Source: Quercus robur
Taxonomy: Eukaryota > Streptophyta > Magnoliopsida > Fagales > Fagaceae
NCBI RefSeq assembly: GCF_932294415.1
Contig: NC_065536.1
Location: 5,652,974 to 5,716,973, forward strand
Direction of reading: 5' to 3'
Length of the DNA stretch: 64,000 nucleotides
The position numbers and the translations under genes were made by a program. The notes under the pieces are model-generated. The model searched no databases. It was given only the letters and a program-made list of their open reading frames with translations, and was not told where the DNA came from. How positions within the stretch are numbered: the first letter of the stretch is position 1; every line of letters starts with the position of its first letter. Positions 1 to 12,044 of this stretch are shown piece after piece.

Positions 1-623
1 ATGCACATATACACTCAGACAAAAGTAGACACTATACAAAATCATTTGTATGCTGTAACAGTTCCCTGGGGTTAGAGAAACCAAAAGAGTTAGAGAGAAA
101 TATCCCTAATTTTCAATTATAAAAGGAGAAGCCAATGTTTGGCAATTGCAGACTACATAGCCAACCCATGCATGCACAAGCTTAATACCGAGAATTCCAT
201 ATATCACACAAGATCATAAGTGCAACCTCATGGAAGCCTGAATTAGGATACCGTACAGCTGACCAAGCTTCCTAGTTTGAGAACAACAAACTGAGTCCCT
301 GTTACTAAGCTTGATAAATGGGAACTCGACCTGAGGTGTACACAGCCATGTTCATCGAGAATAACTCAAATGACTCCCTACTGGAGTATAGTATGGCCAA
401 ACACTTGAACCATAATATCATCAAAAGCACAATATCATTTTTGGCTACAGTAGAGCAGAAAAGGTCCCATATAAAACACAACTAATCAAAAATAAGCAAC
501 TACGTTCACAACTGATCAGGTTGTGAATGTGCATATAATAAAGATGGCAAACACAATTCATCAACCTTAAAAGTGGAAAAAGGAGGGTGGGGCAGTATTT
601 TAACAGCTTAATGTAATTGTTAC
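1..623 (-). other. intron 2 of BUD13 (partial)
   Basis: This stretch lies downstream of the second coding exon of the minus-strand BUD13 gene, beginning at its GT donor (622-623). I see no reading frame resembling the conserved BUD13 C-terminus here, so it is read as the first part of a long intron. The remaining exons must lie beyond the window edge. Confidence 0.6.
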
Positions 624-1675
624 CTCAACAAATCATTCTTCTTAGTTCTGGCAATCTCTTCCCTCATATCTTTGCCAGAAATCAGACCTGTTTTTCGCTG
701 TTCTTCCACAGTAGCTTCCTTTCGACTTTTCCTTGGTGGAGAAAGGTCAGGAAGCAAAGATGCATGTGAAGCATTGGTTTCAGTTGAGCGTCTACGTGGT
801 GGTGAAAGGTCAGGTGACCCAGGTCTCCCAAGATCCTTCCTGCTTTTCCTTGGGGGTGAAAGGTCTGACCCCAGGGGAGCATGGAAGACATCTTGATATG
901 GAGAACCACGACGACCCCGTCGTGGAGGAGAAATGTCAGGGTTACTCCTATCATTGTCTGCCAATACTTGGCGTCGACGAGGTGGAGACATATCAGAATT
1001 CAGCAAATCAGTTGAAAGCTTCACTCCAGGTTCTGGTGAAGGGCTATCATTTCGAACCCTCCGTTTCCGAGGTGGAGACATATCATTGTTCAGGTTTGGT
1101 CGTGGAGGAGACAAATCAATGTTATCTCTGCCAGAATCCTGCTCAGGTTCTGGTGAAGGTGTGTCATTTCGAATCCTCTGTTTACGAGGTGGAGACATAT
1201 CAGAATTTGGGTCGTTAGAATTCAAGCATTTAGGAGAGAGCGAAACCCAACCACTGCCATCCTCTGATATGGCATTATATGCACGTCTGGCCCTCAACTG
1301 TTCAAGCCTCCTCATCCGCTTAACCTCAATGTCTTCATTAACTTGTGGCTTCTCTTCATCTACATGTTCAATAACATAATAATAGAACAATTAACCCAAA
1401 GTGGAAAAGGAAAACCATCAACTAGGAAAAAATTAAAAATCAAAATTTCAAAATGTTATTGATTTACCAGCTGAATCGCCGCTGTTTTCCTCTTCGAGAT
1501 TGACTGTTTTCTGCCAAACTGGATCTTCATCCACAACTAAAAGACCCGTTGCATCTGGCTTACTTTGGACCTTCTTCTTCTTCTTCTTTTTCTTTTTATC
1601 CTCTTCATCATTGATTCCATATCTTTTCAGATATTCTTTAAGAGAGTTGGATCCCGAAGATGCAGCTGCCGCCAT
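624..1675 (-). CDS. BUD13: BUD13 homolog, pre-mRNA splicing / RES complex subunit (5' part)
   Basis: BUD13 is a subunit of the RES (retention and splicing) complex, which binds the activated spliceosome in the nucleus. Coding exon 1 is 1675-1468, with ATG at 1675 and the start MAAAASSGSNSLKEYLKRYG, followed by a Lys-rich stretch and the conserved LVVDEDPVWQ block. Exon 2 is 1359-624 and opens with DEEKPQVNEDIEVKRMRRLEQLRARRAY. The junction is phase 1 with GT/AG ends and regenerates an Asp codon. Exon 2 then carries eight imperfect repeats of the type D(M/L/I)SPPR plus basic residues, a Ser/Pro/Arg-rich region typical of animal and plant BUD13, and ends near SGKDMREEIARTK in phase 2. The conserved C-terminal domain is outside the window. 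About 314 codons are present. Identification is by the N-terminal blocks and the repeats. Confidence 0.9.
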
Positions 1676-1695
1676 TATTCAATATCAATACCTCC

Positions 1696-2440
1696 CTAAA
1701 ACAAAATTTAAACAAAATTCTTATTACCCCCAATTTGCTTTTATCAAACTCAACCCAAATACAAAAATTACTCCTTCATTAGATTCTAATTCTAGCAACA
1801 TCAAAAGGGTTTTAGAGTTATGGCTCCATCACAATTATCTGCACAATAGCAAAGTCTAATACTGCTAAAATCAACTGTAACTAAATTTTTACAGTTTCCA
1901 AGTTTCCTAAGAAAAAAAAATCAAAAACACAAACCCGGCAATAAGGGTTCTAAGCTCAACCCCAATAAAACGTTACTCCAATAGATTCTACTTCTAACAA
2001 CATCAAAAGGGTTTTAGAGTTTTAGCTCCAGCACAATAACGGCAAAGTCTAATAAAATTCAACAGTCTCCTAGGCAAAAAATCAAACACAAACCGGGCAA
2101 TAACGAGTTCAAGTTGCACCCATGCTGATTCTAAGATTGAAATTTCATGGGTCTTGAAAAATCAGCAAAACCCTGACTAAGCCCCCAAAATTGAGCCTTT
2201 TAGAACAATCTAATTGCAATATGAATAGAGCATATCATTCATAATTCAACAACAACAACAATTCGTTTTTTCCTAAATGTTGATGCAATTAAGTTAATCC
2301 ACACACATATATCTATAATGTCTCCATATATAAGAGAGAAGAGTGAGAAAGAGAGAAAGATCGTACCTGATACAGAGCTCTAGGGTTTTGGACTCTGCTC
2401 TACACGCTAACTTTCTTTTTCTCGCCGACTTTCAGATTTG
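1696..2440 (-). promoter_or_regulatory. BUD13 5' leader: UTR exon with telo-box and leader intron
   Basis: On the minus strand an AAAACCCTA telo-box lies at 2389-2381, in a probable 5' UTR exon whose low end is 2367. It is followed by a GTACG donor (2366-2365) and a pyrimidine-rich intron that could end at the AG at 1697-1696, 20 bp before the ATG. Telo-boxes are common near transcription starts of plant RNA-processing and translation genes. The UTR intron is inferred from splice motifs only. Confidence 0.5.
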
Positions 2441-3062
2441 CATTTGGTACAAATGGGTCGGATTAAGGTGGTTCCTTGGCTGGGTTTGTTTCGGTTTAAA
2501 AAAATATTTTATAAGTAAAAAGTAACTGATTTAAAAAAAAAAAATTTAAAAACTTTTTATATTTTCTTTAAAAATAGAATAAAAATTTCCTTAAAATTGT
2601 CCATTAATATAAAATATCATTTTATTTTCTTACATAAGAGAAGTGAAAACTTTACGTATGAATTATTTTAAAAAATTATGAAGTTAATGTACAATATTTT
2701 TAAAATTATTAATTAAATTATTTATGACATTATCATTTCAACTATTAATCTCACCAAAAAACCGATTCACTTTTCAGTTCTTTGTTCCCTCCGGTCTTTA
2801 TGGTTTGAAAAAATGGTGATTATGTTTGCAATTTTGAGTTTGATTCATTATTTTGATAAATTAAGTATCTTCTTTGTGGCACAATCATCTTGTAATGAGT
2901 GTGAATATTTTTACTGTTCTAAATTGTTCATTTGCTTAGAAACTTTGTGCTCAAACTTTGTTAATGAAGAAAAGGAATGAAGGTAATAGAATGGTGGAAG
3001 TAAATTTTTAGTAGATTTTATTGAAGAAAGATGTAGTTCTCATTTTTTATATTTGAGACCTA

Positions 3063-3625
3063 GTGTTGTTTGGTTAGCTTATTTTTTGCCAACATATTTT
3101 ATTATTTAGCTTAATTTTGCTACTATTCATGAGTCCCACTGCACTTTTTGGTACTATTTATGAGTCACACTGTGCTATTTTAACTAATATTTACCTTTCG
3201 CTATAATACTTTCAGCAAAAAAATTTCAATTTTCAGTAAAATAAGTGAATTTCAAACAGACTCCTATTATATATTAAATTATGTAACAAGAATATGGGTT
3301 GTTTCGATTCATCTTAATTTAGTTATTGAGGTTTCAAAATGATGGAACAACTATGCCTAGAGAGTATCTTTCTTTAGTGATCTACTAAGCAAGCATGGAT
3401 ATTTGATTCATCATATGTAGGTTGTGTTTGAGAACAGCTTATTTATCTGAAACTGAAAATTTTTTGCTGAAAGTACTGTAGATAAAACTAAAAGGTAACT
3501 AAAATAATACAGTGTAATCTATGAATAGTATCAAAAAGTACAATAGAACCCATGAATAGTAGTAAAAATAAGCTAAATAGTAAAAAAAAAAAAGGATTTT
3601 TAAGCCAATGCCAAACATACACATA
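3063..3625. repeat. two inverted copies of a GTTTGG-type MITE
   Basis: The segment 3063-3255 starts with TTGTTTGGTTAGCTTATTTT. Its reverse complement aligns along its length with 3425-3625, sharing TTTTGCTGAAAGTA, ATGAATAGTA and AAATAAGCTAAATA blocks. The two copies are separated by about 170 bp and face each other. A relative sits at 13613-13887. Outer ends of the GTTTGG type suggest a non-autonomous DNA element. Exact target duplications were not resolved. Confidence 0.55.
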
Positions 3626-4956
3626 GTCACTTTATGTTGGTTTCTTGCTATTCAGCGTATATTGCTAATTTTATGTTATGTTTGAACTGTGTAACCCTAG
3701 GCTAAACTTGGAGTCTTAATGTGGTTCTTTTGATTTTAGTAGGGGTTAAAACTACAAAGTTAAGCACCAATTGAGTTCTTACGTTGGCTTTTATGTTTGC
3801 GCTTGGTTTCTTAAATAAGAATTGTCTAGTCCATGTGTATGTGTGTATGTATGTATGTATATAGAGGGAACAAAATATTTGCATTTTTTTATGGTCCGGA
3901 GAGATCTGTGATTGACCTTAAGTTTTTTTTTTTTTTTTTTGGTGTTCTTTATTTCAATAAAATCTCTCATTATTTTATTATTATTTTTTTTAAATGGTGA
4001 TTACCATGTTTTATGATGTACATTGAAAGTTTGTGAAATACTTTACCATTTTTTTTTTTTTTTGGAAATTGATCTCCTCGTACCTTTTCCTTTTGCATTT
4101 CTAGAGGCTATTTCTTAAAAATTTTATATTCTTGAAGATATGTACAAATTGGAAAATTTGTTTATGTGTGCCTATGATAGGTTAACGTTCAGGAAAATTT
4201 GTAGATCTAGGGTTTAGGAAGACCCCTTCTTTCTTTCTTTTTTATCATGAACGCTGTGATAAAGCGATCATGATATAGCGGTTATATATTTTTTCAATAT
4301 GTGATTAAAGTTGACTTACTTGAGGTGTGATTCAATTTTTGGAACACAAAAATGTATCCTATCATGCATTTGAGGTTCAGGAAAGATAAATTAAAAGATA
4401 AACTTTTGGACTAATATGTTCAAATTTGAAGCAAGCATTTCACAGATACGGGCACGTGTACAAACACAAATAAAGTACGACAACACAACAATTTTAAAAA
4501 AACTAGGACATCAATAAGGTAGGAATACGTATAATTTTATTTATACATATATAATTTCAAAAATTTCAAAATTTGTTTTATAACAAAAATATTATTATTT
4601 TTACATAATTATTAAAAATTATTTTTAAAGCATATTAAAGCCTAGCCATTATATATATAATATATGCGCCTACTGTCTATCTAAATAGTGAAAAAAGAAT
4701 TGTAAACAGATATTATTACTTGGTTTGATGGGCTGGATTTTAACTCGTAAAAGACAAAATTGAAAAGAAGCTAAAAGGGGAGAGCTTGCATACGGACATA
4801 ATTTTTGTACATGTGTCTTCCTTGAGTTTTGTATGTGAAAAGTATCTCAGGAAAGTTTATTAAGTTGGCATTCTTAGAGCATTCACATACATGGATCTAA
4901 AAAAATACATATTTTACATTCTAAAAAATTATTTTATCTATTTTACCAACTCACTT

Positions 4957-5210
4957 GTTTTATAAAAAAAAAAGAAAAAAAACTCGCATGTGGCAGTCAT
5001 TGTCTCATACCCCACTATACATTTGGGTAATCCCATGGGTACTACTAGCTCGAACTAGAGCTTGAAGACCTTGAACTCACACGCACCCCAAACTCTATTG
5101 GTTTATGGGACTTACTAGAAATTGCAATTACAATCCCTGCAAGAACTCGAACCTGGGATGTGGTGAAGTCTCAGTAGTCACTTACCAGTTGTACCACATC
5201 CACTGGTGGT
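4957..5210 (-). mobile_element. tRNA-derived SINE with 17-bp perfect target duplication
   Basis: Read on the minus strand, the element has a pol III A-box-like GGTACAACTGG and a B-box-like AGGTTCGAGTTC about 40 bp apart. The flanks are a perfect 17-bp direct repeat, ATTTTACCAACTCACTT, at 4940-4956 and 5211-5227, which is a clear retroposition signature. The 3' end on the minus strand is T-rich rather than poly-A, as in some plant SINE families. The body is about 254 bp. Confidence 0.8.
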
Positions 5211-5309
5211 ATTTTACCAACTCACTTAACAATACATCAAAGTTCTTATTTTTACATTCAACCCAATCAAATAATAGAAACTAAAAAAATAATAACAAAA
5301 AACCACTCG

Positions 5310-5376
5310 GCTCTCTCTCTCGCTCGCGCTCGCTCGGTCGCTCTCTCTCTCTCTCTGGCTCTCTCTCTCTCTCCAC
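5310..5376. repeat. CT-rich microsatellite
   Basis: An imperfect CT/CG tract (CTCTCTCT with interspersed CGCTCG). It produces a meaningless Arg/Glu-repeat frame on the other strand. Confidence 0.8.
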
Positions 5377-6560
5377 AGCAACCAAAATCACTAACCACCA
5401 TTGAAACACCAAACAACCAACCATCACACCAAAATTCCAAATCCACTAGACCTAAATCAGCCAGCCAAACCAAACCCAAATAACACACCCACCAAACAAA
5501 TCACACCTAAAGAACTAAGCCAACTACCAATCCATCGCTGCCACAACCTCTCTGATCCACTGACACCATAGCTTCATCAAGCCACCACAGCCTTGCCAAT
5601 CCACTGCCACCCAAAATCGAGAGAGAGAGAGAGTCAGGAATAAGAGAGAGAAAGCTAAGAGTAGAGAGAGTCAGAGAGTGTCTGAAAGTGAGGAAGAGAG
5701 AAGATAAGATTGAGAAAGTTTGAAAGTGTTTATAAGAAAGGAGAAATAGAAGAGAGAAAGAAAATAAAATATTTTTTTTTTTAGTTTTACATCCTTGCTA
5801 TAGTGATTCCTATATATAGGATTTCACTGTTCATAGTCGCTAAAAGATTTAAACACCCAAGTAAAGCTCTTTTTAGTGTGTTTGTTACTAAAATAGCAAA
5901 TTCAGGGATTTTACATCCCCATTGCTAATGCTTTCAGTAAGTGCTTTTGTCTGTTTGGTTAAATAAAATTTCAGACAAATTTTAGATACAAAATTACAAC
6001 TTCCTTAAAAAAAGAACATTATTACATATTTTGAAAATCTAACCGTTGGATTCCATCATGCTTTTAATATATATGTCAAATTTTGTGCTAATTGTATATT
6101 ATATATGCTTATATTTTATACATTTTTTTAGGGGAAAACATAATGCATTTCATTAAGAAAAACTAGCCATGTCAACATGGACAACATAAAGAAAACGTGG
6201 TAGCAAATTTTATGCATAATATTAAAGTGTAAAAACTTGCAATTTAAACAATTTATTAATGACATAACTATTGATCTTTAATTTTCTAAAATTTTTGCAA
6301 GCATGAAGAGTTATTAGAAGAAAATATAATCTAATAATAAATTTATCAAAATTTACTTCTAATAAAAAAATATTAAGTAAAATTGTAGCATAATTTTATA
6401 GTTTTTTTTTTTTTTTTTTTTTAAGGAACAGCATAGTTTTATAGTTAAAATTTCCCGTTTGTACTAAAACAAATAAAGATAAAAAAGCACACACACGGAC
6501 AAAACAAAGCAAGGGAAAAGGGCAAAAGGGGAAAATAAAAAGGTCTGGCCCGAGCGATAT

Positions 6561-9162
6561 AAGAAGAAGAAAGAGAAAAAGAAGAAGACAAGGGAGGAGA
6601 TCGATCGGCGTGAGAAGAAGAAGAAGAAGAAGAAGAGGGAGGAAATCGACCGGCGCGAGAGGTGCGTTTCAGGTTTTCAGCTCTTACGTTTTTGAATTTT
6701 ATACGCAAGTAAAGATTTGGAGGAGTCGTGGCAAAGAGATAGTGTTTTTATATTTTGCGAGGCCTCTGGGTTATGGATTTCAATTACATTGTTAAATTGG
6801 TTGAGACTTTAAAAAGATACACTTTTTTTTTACTTACTATGGAGGTAATTTTATTTTTGTGACCATCATGTGGCTTCTATTATGTGCTTTGTATGTTTTT
6901 TTTTTTACGTGGAATAGTTTCATAGGTTTTGAGTTGTTGGTTTTGTCATGTGCTTGAGTTCATAATAAGGCTATGGATTTTGGGTCATGACAATTTTGTT
7001 GAGATTTTTTATGCTTATTTGATAGGAAAAAAAATACTTGGGGTTTTAGGGATTGATAGTTAAGAGTAGTAAGAGTTTGACTTAAGGTTGTAAGGAAGAA
7101 GGAAATTATAGTGTTTAGGATGTGAATGATCTGCACTCGTGAACAGTAGCACAAGAAAGAGAAATGAAGAAAAGAACATATTTTTGCCTCCTGAGGATAA
7201 GCTACTTAGCCCATCAAGGGTGAAAAGCCGCTGGATTATCCGGAAACTGGTTCTGGCGGGTGGGGTCAGTTGCCCGTAGGAGTTTGATTAATAGTGAGGA
7301 TTGTTGTACAATATGTTTTGTAACGTGCAACTAATCTAAGTAAAGCTAATTGGAGTGAAGTTCTCCTACATCATCCAAAAAAAAACATTTTTTTTTTATG
7401 GGTAATAAAACTTTTATTCAAGAAACTGAAAATTTTCACTATGGTGAACATTCTGAAGAAGAAACAAATACAACAAGTTCAAGAACTTAAGCTAACACTG
7501 TGTAAGAATTCATAAATGAAATACAACTCGGAAAACCCCCAAATACAAGCCCACTGAAACAAAGTACCGAAGAGAAGTGATTTTAAGAGGAAATGAAGAA
7601 AAGAACATAAAAAGACACAAGGAATGTTTCTTGTACTAGTGATATTACTAGTTAAGTAAAAAATTCTGTTAAGGTAATGATTGATAAAGACTTAACTCGG
7701 ACTCAATAAAAAAGAAAAAGCTAAGATACTTAGGATTTCCTATAAAATTACCTAAGATACCCTATAATTCCTGCAACCCCCTTCAAATGAAGGAATTTGG
7801 GCCTTGACAGATCAAGCAGCTTGGATGGAGGAATTGGTTTGGTAAGCATTCTTCAGACATTTGGAATTTTAGTACTACCATGTTTGATGTGGTTAATGTG
7901 GAAGGAACGCAACTCTCAAACATTTAAAGACACTAAGAGAGATCCCTAGATCAATTAAAATGCTTATTGATTCATTCCTTGTTTAGTTGGTCTCGGGTTT
8001 GGGGTTTCACATGCTGAACTTCAATTTTTTACTTTCAAAATTCTCTTAAGAGTTTCGGTTTGATTCTACTTTGTGTTCCATCCTCATGAACATGAAGTAA
8101 TTTCTCTTTTTCAATAGAACTTCTTTATTTACTCATCAAAAATAAATAAAAACCGGAATCAGAAATTGTTTTAACCTAGGAGAGACTTATAACTAGACTT
8201 TAAACCACATGACTTTTTACTTCAATTGGACTTCGCATGTGGATCCCATAAAATAAATCTTGAATAGTCGCATTTGCGTAATAACAAATTAATCTTCCTT
8301 CCATTGTTGCATCAATATGACTTACTAATAAATGCATTTTATTCACTCTGATAGATTTTCTGCTCTGAATTGTAGATTGTTATGTTGGGGAAGACTAATG
8401 GTGTAATATCCTAGCTCTGTGATTCATGAGACATAGGATACCCTCTACATGCATGCACATGTAAACTGCCATTATATGTCAATGACAGAGCAACATTGCC
8501 AGTTAACATTCATTTACCTCATGTAAAGTTTTGGCATGATATAATGTTCCGTTTTAAAAGTTCAGGTCTGATGGGATTGCCAATGATTTACCTTTCTTTT
8601 GTGCATTTAGAGACACCTGGATTATTTGACATTAATGATCAAAATGTACATCTGAGCATAGGGAATCATCAATGTTGGCCTCCTTTTGCCAAACTTAGTG
8701 AAGTCTTTTTCTTTCCCAATTTTCTGCGGTTTATGTTTGATTGGATGTGTGCCCTAGGCAGCATCCCTTTGATGTCTTTTGTAGATTTTATTGAATTCCT
8801 TTCTTTCTGATTTGTATTCTTTGAAAAGGGTCTGTTCATATCTATTTATGTGACATTCCCTTTTCCTTTTCTAATAAGATTTTTTACTTATAAAAAAAGG
8901 GTCGATTTCTTTCCCAATTACTCCTTGTAATGGTCACTACTCATTGCAAAGTTTCCTATGCATTTTGTGGGCTTGACTCTTGAGTCTTGAGGGCAGCTGT
9001 TTAATGTTCATTTTTCACTCTCTATATAATATGAGCTAAATTCCTAATGAAAGAATTCATAGCTGACAACAACATAATGAAAAGCTTGCATTATATGTTT
9101 CTAATACAACACAATCACTTGCTTGAATGTTTTCAGGTGCCTTTTGTGGGAGTTGCTTTGTT
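6561..9162 (+). promoter_or_regulatory. probable 5' leader exon and long leader intron of the CHCH gene
   Basis: An AG-rich leader with GAAGAAGAAG repeats (about 6566-6665) ends at GCGAGAG followed by a possible GTGCG donor. The AG acceptor at 9135-9136 lies 26 bp before the ATG of the CHCH gene. The intervening 2.5 kb has no supported coding sequence and holds a LINE remnant at 7790-8150. The link between this leader and the gene is inferred from splice motifs; transcript data would settle it. Confidence 0.4.
7790..8150 (+). mobile_element. 3' remnant of an L1-type LINE (zf-RVT region)
   Basis: One plus-strand frame near 7865-7950 reads LPCLMWLMWKERNSQTFKDT and stops. A neighbouring frame continues LDQLKCLLIHSLFSWSR. 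The spacing of Cys, W..W and KERN matches the zinc-binding region found at the C-terminus of plant LINE reverse transcriptases. A frame change and stops show it is dead. It ends in an A-rich tail near 8140-8155. Confidence 0.6.
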
Positions 9163-9708
9163 ATGGGTGAGTTTTCAATTCAGATTAGCAGCGACCTTCT
9201 TAATCGGCTTTCTGATGACACTGAAAAGTTGAAGAAGAAAACTAAAAAATCTAAAAAAGCTAAGGTACCCCGAGAGCCTAGACAGCCCTCAGCTAAGGTA
9301 GATCAGAAGCAGATTTCTGATGAATCTGAAACATTTAAGGGGGCTGCTACTACAGGATGGCCACTGCAGACTCCATTATTTGTACCTGTAAACACTCCTG
9401 CACAATCTGCCTACACAGAGTTGGATGCAATTCGATCTGTCCTTCAAGATGGTGAGAGGGTTCTGGACAGGTTGCAGAAGCAGGAGGAAAATATGGTGCA
9501 GGAAGTAACACAAAGAGCCAAGGATCTCCGAGAAAAGGAGTTCAAGCTTCCATACCAGAAGCCTATGCCTTGCTTGGCTGAGAATAATGCTTGGTTGGAA
9601 TGCTACAAGGAACATGCAAAAGACATCCTGAAATGTTCTCCTCTAGTTAAAAGCTTCGAAGATTGTATTCGCCGAGCTAGGCAGAACGTGAGTTCAGAAA
9701 TGAAGTAG
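9163..9708 (+). CDS. CHCH-domain mitochondrial protein, MIC19-like
   Basis: The product is a 181-residue protein encoded in one exon. I place the start at 9163 (MGEFSIQISSDLLNRL) and not at the upstream in-frame ATG at 9127, because a TTTTCAG acceptor at 9131-9136 separates the two. A Lys-rich segment follows residue 20, a predicted helical coiled-coil region covers roughly 85-130, and a twin-CX9C motif uses C137, C147, C158 and C168. This pattern marks proteins oxidised and trapped in the mitochondrial intermembrane space by the MIA40 pathway. The length, coiled coil plus C-terminal CHCH and the WLECY core resemble plant MICOS subunit MIC19, which helps shape cristae junctions. That subunit assignment is by resemblance; another CHCH protein is possible. 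The stop codon is TAG. Confidence 0.85.
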   Translation: MGEFSIQISSDLLNRLSDDTEKLKKKTKKSKKAKVPREPRQPSAKVDQKQISDESETFKGAATTGWPLQTPLFVPVNTPAQSAYTELDAIRSVLQDGERVLDRLQKQEENMVQEVTQRAKDLREKEFKLPYQKPMPCLAENNAWLECYKEHAKDILKCSPLVKSFEDCIRRARQNVSSEMK

Positions 9709-9836
9709 ACATTCCTAGAAGAAATTTTTTCTGTTCACATACATGAGTGCAAGCTAATGTCCGGTTTAAGTGACACCTAGATTTTTGTGGTACAAATAAT
9801 CACACACTCATCGATATCTCCATTAATGGATTGCAT

Positions 9837-9872
<36 letters not shown>

Positions 9873-11472
9873 TTAATAATAATATTAAAGAGTCATTAAC
9901 AATTTTGTCAAATCTATTTCTCCTCATTTCTAAACTGTGTTATTGTTCATAAGCATAAGGTGACATGTTCACTGGAGGTCGACCTTTATTTAGACCAAGA
10001 TGATGTGAAAAATGTTTCATTAGAGGTCTATCTATTTTAACTTAAGCCATCCATGATATGACTGTCATTAAATCTTTATCAGCAATTGTTTATTTCATTA
10101 TATGCTATTATTCTCTAATCAGATATACCTTAATTCTTTGAATCTAATAGACAATTATTCGTCTGCCATTATCTTCAAGAAAAGATTTCTTCTGAACTCA
10201 TATATCTTTTTTTCTGTTTTATTATGTGTCAGATTATTCTTGTGATTCAACATCTCATGTATTGGCTTCTCAAAAAAAAAAAAAAAAAAAAACTCTTGTT
10301 TTGAACTGCTATGCCTTCTTCTTCATTTTTTTGGAATCAGTGTGGGGATGGGTCTTAAAAGCACCAGCCCCGGGTGCTACTTTTTTTGGTAGCAAGTAAA
10401 AAAATTGTTGTTATAGAGGGATCCTGTGCTAAGAATTTAATTCCACTGGAATTTTGTCAAAATGTCAGCTAAAGTTTCTATATTCAGCTATCTCAGCGAA
10501 GTGTTTTTAAATTCTTATTAATTTCTGTCATTATTTGCTTCATGATGAGAAGAAGGCTGAAATATGGGCCGTGAAAGGAACAAAAATTAGGTTAAGTCAA
10601 AGGTAATGGTAATCTGTAGCTTCACAATTTCTTGAAAGTATGGATTGCATCACCGAATGCATAATGCCATTTGATAGTTGATACTAGATGGTAGTACTAA
10701 TATAGAAGCATTAACCTTGTTCATAATGTCAAACGAGACTATGTGAGGCTAGATTGATTTAGTGGTGTCCTCAGGAAGTGGGTTCTCATGAATTGTTGTG
10801 CTTATGAACCCCAGCCATTAGTTAGAAAAATTAAAATGGGAGATGGCTGTGAGTGATACTTTGAGAGTCAAGTATACTTTCAAGATCCTTTATTTTTTTT
10901 TTTTTGTTTATAAAAAAGAGTATACTTTCTAGTTTCTAGTTTGAAATTATGCTTATATCTCACCTTGGTCTTCCTTCTTTCTTTTACTAAGCAAAAAATA
11001 AATAGAAAGTTGAAAACTAGGAAAAAATAAATAGAAAGTTAAGAAAGTAGAGCAAAAGTGATTGTCATGTACCCAAGTTGAACCGAGTATTAAAAACTCA
11101 AGTTATTCATTAAATTTTGTCTTTTTAGTTACAATTAGAACTTTATTCATTTTATTTTTTAAATTTAATAAACTCTTCCTAACAAGTAACAAGTGTTAAA
11201 TAAAGTAATGGAAACAAAATTGTCAAAGAAAAAAAAAAAGAATCTCATGAAGGTGTTCATTTGGGAATTGTTTATTTCCTATAACTTATTTGTATAATAC
11301 GAGACAAAAAGCTAAAAACTAGTTTGTTTCAAAAGGCTAGAAGTAAAATTATTTGAAGTAAAAAAAAACAAAACAAAAAGTAGTGTGGAATCCTATAAAT
11401 AATAGATAATTTAAGCAAAATGCCAACTTATAATTTGGTTTCTAAGTCCACACTGTACTCATTATATCATCT

Positions 11473-11590
11473 TTTTTTTTTTTTTTTTTTTTTTTTTCTA
11501 GGTAATTGTTTATGCGGGTGCAGGAGCTCGAACTCCTGAGCTAAAGGTCACCATGGAGACCGGGTACCACTTGGGCCAAGAGGCCCGGTT
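11473..11590 (-). mobile_element. SINE with 16-bp perfect target duplication
   Basis: On the minus strand an A-box-like TGGCCCAAGTGG is followed by a B-box-like GAGTTCGAGCTCC and a poly-A tail (poly-T on the plus strand at 11473-11497). The flanks ACTCATTATATCATCT at 11457-11472 and 11591-11606 are identical, giving a 16-bp target duplication. This is a second SINE family, different from the ones at 42-62 kb. Confidence 0.85.
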
Positions 11591-12044
11591 ACTCATTATA
11601 TCATCTATTAGTGCATATTTGGTTCATCTTCTCGAACACAAATGCGTTTTTTAACTCCTATCATTATTATTATTATTTTATCTTTTTGTGTTTCGTGAGC
11701 ATTTGAAATGGTGCGTTTTGGGTATAATTTAATTTCGTAGTTCAAAATTTTGATAATTCAAAATTTCAGATACATTGTGTGGGTATTGCATTATTCCGAA
11801 TGACTAATTATTTAACTAATTTATTTATCTAAAAAAATATATATATTCCGAGTGGTTGATGACTCGATGTGAGAACATAAAGCCCACGCACGGATGAGGT
11901 CATGTGAAATAGAATAGTAGACAATTTCCATGCCTCCACCTACAGTCCTCGGACAGGCTAACAAGCAGCACAAATTTATCACCGTGTTTTCCCATTTCCT
12001 TAGCTCCTTTCCTTCCTCCAAATCTCTGATCTTAAAATTTGCCC

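Larger units (their letters stand above)
2441..6560. other. gene-free spacer with MITE-like repeats, a SINE and CT-rich DNA
   Basis: No supported gene. The spacer is very AT-rich and contains two inverted MITE-like copies (3063-3255 and 3425-3625), a SINE (4957-5210), and a CT/CG-rich tract near 5310-5375 followed by GA-rich DNA near 5610-5760. That last part resembles a 5' leader but leads into no recognisable gene. The short reading frames here are low-complexity. Confidence 0.6.

Noticed and set aside
672..1379. Plus-strand frames opposite BUD13 exon 2
   Set aside because: They mirror the repeat-rich BUD13 coding strand and have no recognisable domain or splice logic.
8496..8810. 104-codon plus-strand frame
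   Set aside because: Lies in the presumed leader intron of the CHCH gene, with aromatic-rich random composition and no known motif.
11500..11590. Possible tRNA gene (A and B boxes)
   Set aside because: No cloverleaf or anticodon arm; the 16-bp target duplication and poly-A tail show a SINE.
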